31,059 nt of DNA, taken from positions 1 through 31,059 of the IMG/VR virus record IMGVR_UViG_3300035157_000104. One strand, given 5' to 3'. Below are positions 6,206 through 14,200 of the stretch, piece by piece. The notes under the pieces are model-generated. The model did no database searches, was not told the DNA's origin, and worked only from the letters and a program-made list of their open reading frames with translations. The stretch's first letter is position 1, and every line of letters starts with the position of its first letter. A program made the position numbers and the translations under genes. Source of the stretch: a virus.

Positions 6206-6485
6206 ATGAGATAGGATATGCTTTGTCTGTCATATAATCTTCTGGTTTAGGTACTGGTGCATAGAACCCTTCAGGTCCTTCATAATTAGGACCAGTATCG
6301 TATCTAAGTGGTCTTTGTATAAGATCAACAGTTTCGTTAAACCATCTATCCATTGATTTTCCCATAGCACGATAAGAAGTACCAAGATAAATTTGCCCTG
6401 CTACAACAGATACAGTAGCAGTTCCCCAGAACATATAGTAAAATCTAGACTTTACTTGTGCTCTAACTTTATCACGTTTGTTCAT
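6204..6485 (-). CDS. Hypothetical 93-aa membrane protein
   Basis: Basic N-terminus (MNKRDKVRAQVKSRFYY) followed by one predicted membrane helix at about residues 17-37 (MFWGTATVSVVAGQIYLG), then a soluble Pro/Tyr-rich tail (NYEGPEGFYAPVPKPEDYM). The positive N-terminus suggests the tail faces out of the cytoplasm. The ATG overlaps the stop of the 99-aa membrane gene (TAATG, 6483-6487), so the two are probably co-translated. No family recognised. It is the last gene before the bidirectional terminator. Confidence 0.75.
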   Translation of the reverse strand: MNKRDKVRAQVKSRFYYMFWGTATVSVVAGQIYLGTSYRAMGKSMDRWFNETVDLIQRPLRYDTGPNYEGPEGFYAPVPKPEDYMTDKAYPIS

Positions 6486-6784
6486 TACCGATTTAATATA
6501 TTCTTTAAGGGTAGCATCTCTACCTTAACTTTGTCAACTATTTGATCTATAATATTAATATCAATTCCCATAAACGGTGGAATAATTCCCATCATCCTTA
6601 GTAAACCGTCTACAAATAATGCTAATGCTGTAAAACCTAGAATCATACTAATTACAGTCGCATCTCTATTGTGCTTTGCCATAGACGCTTCATCTATAGC
6701 ACGAGCTTCAGCAACTGCGTCGCTGATCATTTTGTCAACTTCGTCTTTTGTATAGCAAAGTGACTTGATACGATCATCTGTCAT
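6485..6784 (-). CDS. Hypothetical 99-aa membrane protein
   Basis: An N-terminal soluble helical part (KDEVDKMISDAVAEARAIDE), one membrane helix at about residues 44-64 (VISMILGFTALALFVDGLL), and a C-terminal amphipathic part (IIDQIVDKVKVEMLPLKNIL). The layout resembles small phage membrane-anchored coiled-coil proteins, and a holin-like or spanin-like role cannot be excluded, but no signature is present. The start at 6784 lies 3 bases after the stop of the 48-aa gene. The stop overlaps the next start. Confidence 0.7.
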   Translation of the reverse strand: MTDDRIKSLCYTKDEVDKMISDAVAEARAIDEASMAKHNRDATVISMILGFTALALFVDGLLRMMGIIPPFMGIDINIIDQIVDKVKVEMLPLKNILNR

Positions 6785-6787
6785 TGA

Positions 6788-6934
6788 CTACAGAAGAATA
6801 GCACCAATAATAAATCCTTTAGCAAATGATATGCAAAGCATTTTATAGTCGGATAACTCAAATTTCTTTTGAAACTTTCCAATAAGTTTCTTATCCCACT
6901 CGACAAACTTGTCGAAATATTTTTTAATTACCAT
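6788..6934 (-). CDS. 48-aa tail-anchored membrane peptide
   Basis: The ATG at 6934 overlaps the end of the 39-aa gene by 11 bases and the TAG lies at 6788-6790. The product begins MVIKKYFDKFVEWDKKLIGK, a basic amphipathic helix, and ends in a hydrophobic segment (MLCISFAKGFIIGAILL) that reaches the last residue, as in tail-anchored proteins. It accounts for the space between two neighbours with the spacing typical of this cluster. Unrecognised; together with the 99- and 93-aa proteins it makes three consecutive small membrane proteins. Confidence 0.7.
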   Translation of the reverse strand: MVIKKYFDKFVEWDKKLIGKFQKKFELSDYKMLCISFAKGFIIGAILL

Positions 6935-7043
6935 TATGACCTGGTTTTTGTGGACAGTTTTTTTCGTGTTTATCTAACCACCTCTGACAATTCCAATGAT
7001 TTTTTGGAGGTGTGATTCCACAGTATTTACACTTAAGTTCCAT
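6924..7043 (-). CDS. 39-aa C2HC zinc-finger-like protein
   Basis: Starting at the ATG 7041-7043 the product has C5-X2-C8, then H26-X3-C30, a CCHC-type zinc-knuckle pattern (MELKCKYCGITPP, then LDKHEKNCPQ). The 11-base overlap with the gene before it and 11-base overlap with the gene after it match the packing of the cluster. A longer form from 7139 is open but would overlap the upstream gene by over 100 bases and is not favoured. Metal binding is inferred from residues only; role unknown. Confidence 0.6.
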   Translation of the reverse strand: MELKCKYCGITPPKNHWNCQRWLDKHEKNCPQKPGHNGN

Positions 7044-7257
7044 TGTACTTGCGATTAAAGTCTTTAAATGATGACTGAAGGGATTTAGGCTCAGGTTCTT
7101 TTCCATACTTTTGAACCTTCCATTCATTGTGCATAGCACCTAGGATCCAAGCTTGGGACAGTCCTTTAGGACCATTTGTCAATAGTTCTTTTTGAAATGC
7201 TGACAACCTTGGTTTAGAAGCAAGATACTCTTGCCTCCAACTATGATCAGTTTCCAT
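7033..7257 (-). CDS. Hypothetical 74-aa protein
   Basis: Reads METDHSWRQEYLASKPRLSA and ends SSFKDFNRKYNGT; a basic, helical, soluble protein with no recognised domain. The start at 7257 gives an 11-base overlap with the DUF3293-like gene. An ATG at 7293 would add 12 residues that mirror the 3' end of that gene and is less likely. It belongs to the small-gene cluster transcribed from the late promoter at 8302. Confidence 0.65.
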   Translation of the reverse strand: METDHSWRQEYLASKPRLSAFQKELLTNGPKGLSQAWILGAMHNEWKVQKYGKEPEPKSLQSSFKDFNRKYNGT

Positions 7258-7738
7258 ATGAGTAAGATTTGTTTTTAACTTTTGTTTCCCCATAAGGGTT
7301 GGGACGATTAGGTTTTACTTGACCTAACTTCATACCCTTAGTTCCTGCTCTACGAGCAGTTGGATTTAGTATAGCATCTTTTTTACCTTTTTTGGTAATT
7401 ATGGAATCCTGATTGTATTCCTTACCAAGACGCTTCATCTGTTTCTTAAAAGTTCTGAACTTTTTCTTGGGTGCATTAACTACAATAGATGGTTCTCTTA
7501 CAGTCTTTGTTTCCCCTGTCTTCTCGTCTTTCTCTGCATATTTTCCTTCTACCTTTTTGTAACCATATCCTAAACTACGAACTTTTTTACCTAGTTCTTT
7601 ATTCTTTGCTTTGTTTTCAGCACTAGATACGTTACCTCTGTTTGCTGTTAACTGTGCAGTATTACGCTGCATAGAGTTTCTAACAGCACGAGATAAACCA
7701 CCTTCAGCAATGAATTGTTTAAAAGATAGAGTTGACAT
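7247..7738 (-). CDS. Basic DUF3293-like protein with structural-type N-terminus
   Basis: A 163-aa lysine-rich protein. The N-terminal LSFKQFIAEGG resembles the short F-x2-F-x-x-E leader seen at the start of many T4-like virion proteins. The core, TANRGNVSSAENKAKNKELG, then GYGYKKVEGKY, REPSIVVNA and KEYNQDSII, matches in order the pattern I associate with DUF3293 (N-x3-R/K-N-x2-L, G-x-G, E-x-S, QDSI). The assignment is from memory of the pattern, not from a search. The ATG overlaps the stop of the 179-aa gene (TAATG). Role unknown; possibly virion-associated, given the location next to the structural genes. Confidence 0.6.
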   Translation of the reverse strand: MSTLSFKQFIAEGGLSRAVRNSMQRNTAQLTANRGNVSSAENKAKNKELGKKVRSLGYGYKKVEGKYAEKDEKTGETKTVREPSIVVNAPKKKFRTFKKQMKRLGKEYNQDSIITKKGKKDAILNPTARRAGTKGMKLGQVKPNRPNPYGETKVKNKSYSYGN

Positions 7739-8277
7739 TAGCCACCTACAATTTGAACTTGTTCTAATATAACTGCGTTACTACCAGCAACACATTTAAC
7801 TGCACGTTTTACTAATGGAATGTTTCCAGCAGTTGCATCAGCAGCACTGAGAGCATAGTCTCCACTTGCAGCAGATGAATCATAATCTGTTGTAATAGTA
7901 GAAGCAGTGATTGCTGTTACCTTCTTACCACCTGATGCTGCTGATTCAAAGTCAGATGTAAATCCATCTGTGTCACCACCATCAACTGTTTCTATATAAT
8001 CTCCAACACTAAAAGTATGTCTACCACCACCTGAGAATCCTTCAGCAGTGATTACCATTGTAGCAGCGTCTGTCGCAGCAGCGATCTTAGCGTTCTTTGC
8101 TTTACCTACTGACAGTAAAACCGCTTCTCCAGCAGCAAGAGTAATCGCAGGACCTTCGTCAAATTTTATTGTGGATGCTGATGCAGCGTACGCACGTACG
8201 ACACCAGATTTGACCACTATGTATGCAGTTCCTGAACCACTCACTGTCGTTGTATCTAATACATTTAAAACTGACAT
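7738..8277 (-). CDS. Probable virion structural protein, Ala/Gly/Ser/Thr-rich
   Basis: A 179-aa protein with low-complexity beta-type composition (TTVSGSGTAYIVVKSGVVRA, GKAKNAKIAAATDAATMVIT, SAASGGKKVTAITASTITTD) and no Cys except one near the C-terminus. The first 80 residues look like a compact beta sandwich. The second half contains a SVGDYIETV...KKVTAITAST..I pattern like other beta modules in this phage. It has its own GATAAATA late promoter at 8302-8309 and a good purine-rich ribosome site (AGGAA 8282-8286), so it is probably abundant, for instance a head decoration or tail surface protein. No family recognised. Confidence 0.65.
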   Translation of the reverse strand: MSVLNVLDTTTVSGSGTAYIVVKSGVVRAYAASASTIKFDEGPAITLAAGEAVLLSVGKAKNAKIAAATDAATMVITAEGFSGGGRHTFSVGDYIETVDGGDTDGFTSDFESAASGGKKVTAITASTITTDYDSSAASGDYALSAADATAGNIPLVKRAVKCVAGSNAVILEQVQIVGG

Positions 8278-8300
8278 TGTGTTCCTATTCCTTTACTAAG

Positions 8301-8768
8301 TTATTTATCCTTTTGTTTCTTCAAAAATTTAGCGAGTTCAGCAGTAGAACCAACAAACATAGTATTGTTTGTTACGTTACCTGGTAAGTTTTTAGCACTA
8401 CCACCACCTTGAACTTCTTCTAATTTCTTTTGAAGATCCATAAGTTTGTCAGCAGTATCACCGACATTCTTAATTAGATTACCAGCTACTTCATATGCAC
8501 GTGGTGAATCTGATTGTTGTGCAACATCTAATATTCCATCTACTGCCTCTTGTCCTTTTTCAATCAAAGAATAAAACTGACCACGAGAATACTCATAATC
8601 TTTCAAGATCTGTTTTTGGATAGGAGTAGACTCAACAGGTTCTGCTAAATCGGAACTCTTGTCCTTAGTAATGTCACTAACAAGAGAAGTCTCAACCTCT
8701 AGTGCATCTTCGATGCCACCATAGATCTTACTCGTCTTGTCCTGTGGTTGGGTTTCTTGATTTTCCAT
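8301..8768 (-). CDS. gp16: Terminase small subunit gp16
   Basis: Recognises viral DNA and regulates gp17 cutting and ATPase during packaging; it works as an oligomeric ring. The 155-aa product is close to T4 gp16 (164 aa). The core DYEYSRGQFYSLIEKGQEAV, then SPRAYEVAGNLIKNV and TADKLMDLQKKLEEV, is the conserved helical centre of cyanophage gp16; the ends are acidic and disordered. The start is placed at Met 8768 (MENQETQPQDK), overlapping gp15 by 41 bases. A Met at 8810 would read a further 14 residues that are only the shadow of gp15. It lies directly after gp13-gp14-gp15 as in T4. Confidence 0.9.
   Translation of the reverse strand: MENQETQPQDKTSKIYGGIEDALEVETSLVSDITKDKSSDLAEPVESTPIQKQILKDYEYSRGQFYSLIEKGQEAVDGILDVAQQSDSPRAYEVAGNLIKNVGDTADKLMDLQKKLEEVQGGGSAKNLPGNVTNNTMFVGSTAELAKFLKKQKDK
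8302..8309 (-). promoter_or_regulatory. Late promoter GATAAATA overlapping the gp16 stop codon
   Basis: The minus strand reads GATAAATA; the gp16 reading frame ends GAT AAA TAA over the same bases. The ATG of the next gene is 24 bases downstream, with AGGAA between. Confidence 0.75.
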
Positions 8769-9528
8769 CAGTAAATTCAGAATATATTTCGTTGAAACCG
8801 AAGTTATCATCTGCGTCAGCAGTGAATGGATCGGGTTGAACTTGATAACGAACCTCTCTAGGTGCTGTTGTATCTACCGCCATAGCAGTATCAACAATAG
8901 CAGTCTTGATAATTTTATCGGTAACGTCAGAGACAGGACCGTAGAGATAAGTCTTAGCAGTAAATGACAACGTGTAGATTAAAGTTCTACGTGTTGTAAA
9001 ATCTCCCTCATAGTCATCATCATAATTAACAGAGTTAAGTGTTATTGGGAAATCTTTTTTCTCACCAATAGCATCGACCAAGTTAATAGTTATATTAAAC
9101 ATTGGTTGAAATACTGGAAGAATTTGTTCTAAGATTTGTAATCCATCATCTTGATTCTTAGAAAGAATAGCAAGTTCAAAATCCACATTATATGGAACTG
9201 GCATAAAAGACTTTTTAGTCTTACCACCATCATTGTTATCAACGTGTCTTATCACCTGAGTTGGTGATACCTTTCTAGTAGAATCATATGAAAATCCAGA
9301 TATCTCAAAAGATATTCTGGGTAAACTGATTTGAGTTGATCTGTCAGCAGTAGTTCCAGCTTGTGCTAAACGTGCTAGGAATTTATCTTTAGGACCATAT
9401 GCCAAAGGTACTTTCATAACCTCTGTCTTAGATCCACTCACACGTCTAATTTCGATATTGTTAAACAAAGTACCGAAACCAATAACCGTCTTACGAAATA
9501 TTTCGTTATATGTATATGTTCCTAACAT
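8728..9528 (-). CDS. gp15: Tail completion / sheath stabiliser gp15
   Basis: Forms the terminator ring that caps the tail tube and sheath and joins the tail to the neck. At 266 aa it is near T4 gp15 (272 aa). The N-terminus LGTYTYNEIFRKTVIGFGTL followed by FNNIEI, and PVPYNVDFELAILSKNQDDG with QILPVFQP, are typical of the family. A strong GGAGG (9538-9542) sits 9 bases upstream and the ATG overlaps the gp14 stop (TAATG). The C-terminal FNEIYSEFTDGKSRN overlaps the gp16 start. Confidence 0.92.
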   Translation of the reverse strand: MLGTYTYNEIFRKTVIGFGTLFNNIEIRRVSGSKTEVMKVPLAYGPKDKFLARLAQAGTTADRSTQISLPRISFEISGFSYDSTRKVSPTQVIRHVDNNDGGKTKKSFMPVPYNVDFELAILSKNQDDGLQILEQILPVFQPMFNITINLVDAIGEKKDFPITLNSVNYDDDYEGDFTTRRTLIYTLSFTAKTYLYGPVSDVTDKIIKTAIVDTAMAVDTTAPREVRYQVQPDPFTADADDNFGFNEIYSEFTDGKSRNPTTGQDE

Positions 9529-10394
9529 TAACTAGAGCCTCCAATCTCTCCAAATGGATTTCCTTGTGAGAAGTCCAATATACTGTCACCTTGTGTCTCA
9601 AAGAATGAGTTTTCATCAAACTCTGAGTTAGTATTATTTAGGGTATTATAACTCGCTGTGGTATGTGCTGCCCCAGATGTCTGTCCAGTAACGGTTTCTG
9701 GGATTGTAAAGATACCTGATCTATTGTAAATTTGTAGTTGTCTTGTAGTAGCATCCCAAGACTTAACTTCAGCAGTTACGTTAGATGTACCACCAGCGAT
9801 TGTTTCTCCAACTGTGTAAGTTCCTGTACCACCTGTAGCAAAGTTGAGAGTAATTGTTGTAGCAAAGTTTCTCTCTACTTGATCGATAGCATCCACACCT
9901 GTATCGAAGTCTTCGTCACTGTACTCGTAGAGTTCACATTCTAGACCCCAAGTATGGATCTTACCTAACTGGAAGAATGGTTGTTCGTACTGAACAAATT
10001 GTATTTGAAATAATTTTTGTGCTAGAGGGAAGTAAATCAAATCTCCTTCATTTGGTCTACCTTCTTGTATTAATGTAGTGTTATCATCAACAAGAGATGT
10101 GAACCTTGTTCTTGATATTATAAATGTAACTTTATCAGATATCCTTACACCAAACTTAGAAAATAAATCTCCATCTCCACCAAATCCTTCTACGTTCTCA
10201 AGATATGCTTCTATTAAATAAGCATCATCAAACTTAGATAATGAGTCCTCACCAAATGCAGGATCTTCATCTACTATAACTCTAGGAATATAGTAAACAT
10301 CCTGACCAAACATTTTGATCTGTTCTATGACCAGTTCTTCAACTAAGTTTTGTTCACCACTGGTTCCGTGTGTGAAGTAAGAATTAGTAGGCAT
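9528..10394 (-). CDS. gp14: Neck protein gp14 with inserted beta modules
   Basis: One of the two neck proteins that seal the filled head and form the connector for the tail. The N-terminus (TNSYFTHGTSGEQNLVEELV, then MFGQDVYYIPR and DPAFGEDSLSKFDDAY) and middle (GRPNEGDLIYFPLAQKLFQI) fit T4-like gp14. At 288 aa it is longer than T4 gp14 (256 aa). The extra length is a beta insert at about residues 185-252 with TVGETIAGGTSNVTAEV and ETVTGQTSGAA, a module shared with other proteins here. The ATG overlaps the gp13 stop (TAATG, 10392-10396). Confidence 0.9.
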   Translation of the reverse strand: MPTNSYFTHGTSGEQNLVEELVIEQIKMFGQDVYYIPRVIVDEDPAFGEDSLSKFDDAYLIEAYLENVEGFGGDGDLFSKFGVRISDKVTFIISRTRFTSLVDDNTTLIQEGRPNEGDLIYFPLAQKLFQIQFVQYEQPFFQLGKIHTWGLECELYEYSDEDFDTGVDAIDQVERNFATTITLNFATGGTGTYTVGETIAGGTSNVTAEVKSWDATTRQLQIYNRSGIFTIPETVTGQTSGAAHTTASYNTLNNTNSEFDENSFFETQGDSILDFSQGNPFGEIGGSS

Positions 10395-11212
10395 TATCCT
10401 ATCATATCCATAGGTGGTGTTTCATATGTAGTTCTTAACTGCTCATCTAGTTTCTCTAGTTCCTCTACTGCATCACCATAAATTTTCTCACCATTAAGAG
10501 TAACTCCACCAGGTAACTGAACATTTTGGAACTTGGTCAAATTTTGACCCCAGTATTTTTTAATCATAGCTGTAGCATAATCTTTAACCCACATCACATT
10601 GTATATCTTGGTATAGTTTGCAGGGTCTATCGCACTGATACATTCCATAACAACATACTCACCTTCTCTCACATCAGTCAAAGTATCCATATCAATAAAC
10701 AACTTACCATCAGAAGCATTGAACCTAGTTGGTTTCATTCCTTCTAGTAAGAAGTTAATTGTTGAAAGGTGTGTCTGAATCATATAGTAATGATGAAACT
10801 GTGTTGATGTAAAATCAAACAAATCATTCAGACGTAACTGGTATCTAATATCAAACATATTAGCAGTACCTTTATCTTGGAAAGTAAAGATACCATTCAC
10901 TGATCTAATATGATCTGGCATTATCAAATAGTTTGACTGTGTTTTAAATACAGTTCCTGTGTTTCCTGCTTGTAAAGTATCACTACCAGTTTCAGATTCA
11001 TCTGCTTGGAATCTTGTGATATCTTCAGCAGTGAATTGATGCTTCATATACATTCTTTCAGAACCACCGTAATGGTATTCTTGAAACTTTTCAATAGTAT
11101 AATCTAGAGCATCATCAATTTGATCATCTGCTACGTTAACTTCTAACACAGGTTTACCCAACCTACGCAAGGCATATTCTTTTAATGTTGCTTTTGAATT
11201 AGGGGCAGCCAT
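10394..11212 (-). CDS. gp13: Neck protein gp13
   Basis: Head-completion protein that acts with gp14 at the portal after packaging. The 272-aa product opens MAAPNSKATLKEYALRRLGK then PVLEVNVADDQIDDALDYTI and QEYHYGGSERMYMKHQ, the conserved start of cyanophage gp13. The central YNVMWVKDYATAMIKKYWGQ is also characteristic. It is slightly shorter than T4 gp13 (309 aa). The start is fixed by AAGGAG (11221-11226) 8 bases before the ATG. It begins a tight gp13-gp14-gp15-gp16 block after the fibre-like gene. Confidence 0.92.
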   Translation of the reverse strand: MAAPNSKATLKEYALRRLGKPVLEVNVADDQIDDALDYTIEKFQEYHYGGSERMYMKHQFTAEDITRFQADESETGSDTLQAGNTGTVFKTQSNYLIMPDHIRSVNGIFTFQDKGTANMFDIRYQLRLNDLFDFTSTQFHHYYMIQTHLSTINFLLEGMKPTRFNASDGKLFIDMDTLTDVREGEYVVMECISAIDPANYTKIYNVMWVKDYATAMIKKYWGQNLTKFQNVQLPGGVTLNGEKIYGDAVEELEKLDEQLRTTYETPPMDMIG

Positions 11213-11216
11213 TTAG

Positions 11217-14200
11217 TTAACTCCTTGCTAGTGCTAGTAGTGCAGTCTTAAGTTGTGCGACTGTTGTAATCGCATTGTTATTACCAATCGCAACTAACTG
11301 AGTATAGATGTCATCTATGTCAGTATCATTAGCGTCTGCCTTTGTACCTTGTGCAGCAGTAGCATATGCGGTAGAGGCAGTTGCAGCAGCAGTACCTAAC
11401 GTAGGTTTGTTAGATAGGTCATCATAATCACCAGAGAATAATGTAGGTTTACCAGTTAGGTCATTGTATGCTCCAGAGAATAATGTAGGTTTACCAGTTA
11501 GGTCATTGTATGCTCCACTGGTTGCTACAGTTGCTAAGTCACCTGGTTGTGTAGCAGAGTCAGCAAGTGTACCCTGTGCTGCTGTTGCATATGCTGATGA
11601 AGCAGTAGTAGCAGCAGATCCAAGTCCAAGAGTTGTTCTTGCAGCAGATGCTGTTGCGTCATCAACTAATGTTAAACCGAATGTGCTGATAGCAGAAGCA
11701 TCAAGTTTTCCAGTGATACCAGCAACAACACGAGCATCTGCTCTAGCATCTGTGTAGTAAAGATTTGAACCTTCTGATAGATCACTTGTAGATGCAGCAG
11801 CAATTCTAGCGTCTGCTCTAGCATCTGTGTAGTAAAGGTTAGATGATCCTTCTGCTACATCATCTGTATCGTGGTTAGATAGAGATGCAATAGTATTTGG
11901 AATTGTATATGATATTACACCAGTAGAAGCATTGTATGATAGATCTCCACTTACTGAGATATGTCCACGAGTTCTAGCAGCAGTTGTGAATAGATTTGTA
12001 GATCCTTCTGTTACGTTGTCAGTACTGATCTCAGATTCAGTTACAGATAATTCACCACCAGCAGATAATGCAATACCGTTACCATAAGTGAAGTGAGATC
12101 TTGTTCTTGTATTTGTTGTGAATAGATTTGTAGAACCTTCAGTTACATTATCAGTATTGATATCACCCTGTGTTACAGAGATAGTATCTGTGTTTAACTG
12201 AATACCTGTACCATATACAAAGTGTGTTCTTGTTCTTGCAGCAGTTGTAAAGAGGTTTGTAGAACCTTCAGTTACGTTGTCAGTATTGATGTCTGATTGT
12301 GTAACTGATAATGTGTAACTATTAGCAGCGTCATCATATACTTTAGTAATACCAGTTCCAGCAGTAAATAGATTGTTTACTCTGTCATCAACTCTTTCGT
12401 CTGTAAAGTATAGATTTGTAGTACCTTCACTAAGAGCATCGGTATCGTGGTTACTAATGTCTCCAACCTGTGACTCTTGGAACGTAATAGTTCCAGTAAC
12501 GTTCATATTACCTTGAACTTCAAAGTTCGTGGTAGATAGGAAGTTGGTTACTGTAAGAGTGTTAGAGAATGGGTTATATCTAAGGTTAGCAGAGTCAACG
12601 TGAACTGACTGATTACCAGTGTTTCCACCCATAAATGCAGGATAGAACAGTGCGTTGTTGTTAGTCTCAGTAACAGCAACCTGTGTTGAGGTATCAGCAT
12701 TACCTGTTAGATCACCAGTTACATCACCTGTAATCTGACCTGTAACTCCAAGAGTTCCACCGAAGGTTACAGAATCATCAACGTTAAGTGTTCCTTTGAT
12801 ATCTGTGTTACCAGATGCAGCAAGGATAGATGCTTTAATACCAGCAGCACCACCAACTGAGAAGTCACCACCAACGTATGCTTTCTTCTTAACTGATAAA
12901 CCACCATCTGTAGATATAGATGCAGAAGCATCAGAGTATCCAGTAGAATCAGTTACGTTATCTGCTTGTACAAGACCAGCAAATGTAGCATTACCAGATG
13001 TGACATCTATACCAGAGTTAAAGTCAGCATTACCATCTACGTTAAGAGTAGAATCTAAGTCAACTGCGTTTGTAACATCTAAAGTTCCAGCAATATTAGT
13101 ATTACCAGATACAGATGCAACAGTAAATTTACTACTATTGATGTTTAGTGAACCACCTAGATTCAATGTAGATTGAAGTGTGGCAATACCAGAGGCAGTA
13201 AATGTAGATAAGTTTGTGTTTTGTGTTACACCTAATGTTCCAGCAATTAAAGTATTACCTGTAGGACCATCAACAGTGAAGTTTCCTGCACCTACATTTA
13301 AGTCATCTCCAATAAATGTCTTCTTAGCAACTGCTAAACCACCAGCAGTACGAACTGAAGCATTTACATCTGTAGCAGATCCAGAGTCAGCAGTGTTTGT
13401 TGCTTTAAATAATCCTTGAACTTCAGTAACATCCTTAACAAGTAAGTCATCATCAACAGTTAAGTCTGTATATATTCTTGCACTTCCACCGATAGAAACG
13501 TTTCCACCTATCCCTGCACCACCTGTTAATCTAAATGCACCACCAGCAGAGTGAGAACCAGAACTTAAAGACTGTGCAGTAGCATTTGTTATTGTTGTTA
13601 TTCCTGTTACACCAAGTGTTGATGTGACATTTGTTGCTTCATCTACGTCTAAGGTTCCATCAATTACTGTGTTACCTGTGGCAGCAGCAACTGTAAACTT
13701 AGTAGAGTTAATATCAAAGTTACCTGAGATAGATCCTGTACCAGCAACAGTTAAATTAGATCCTGATCCAACAATATTAACAGTCGAGTTAAGTGTTGCA
13801 ATACCTGTAAGACCAAATGTTCCAGCAACAGTTGTATTACCAGTTACTGAGTCAACGTTAAACTTATTATTTGCAACTGCTAGATCATCACCAACATCAA
13901 ATGTACCTGTGACATTTAAGTTACCACCAATATCTGCATCGTCAACAACGAATAAATCATCACCAACTCTAAGATCCAATCCAATTCCAGCACCACCACC
14001 AACAATTAATGTTCCTGTAGAAGGTGATGTTGCATTGGTTGTATCGAATAACTTGATAGAACCAGCATCAATACCAGATCTTGTACCACCAAATACTTCG
14101 GATGTATTAGTTGCGTTATGATATAGAGCAAATCTTGCTTGTGAATCATCCCAACCAAAGAAACCTAATTTTGCTGAACCATCATAATATCTAAACTCAA

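Noticed and set aside
6924-7139. Longer 71-aa version of the zinc-finger-like gene
   Set aside because: It would overlap the upstream gene by more than 100 bases; the first 32 residues look like shadow sequence, and the cysteine pattern starts only after Met 7043.
8301-8810. gp16 start at 8810
   Set aside because: The extra residues are the shadow of gp15; the family start fits Met 8768.
11397-11514. CRISPR-like array
   Set aside because: The 42-bp units are contiguous without spacers and encode an in-frame protein repeat.
12796-14121. Long plus-strand frames opposite the fibre-like gene
   Set aside because: They are the reverse reading of Thr/Gly/Asp-rich repeats and give low-complexity Val/Pro/Ala text without start signals.
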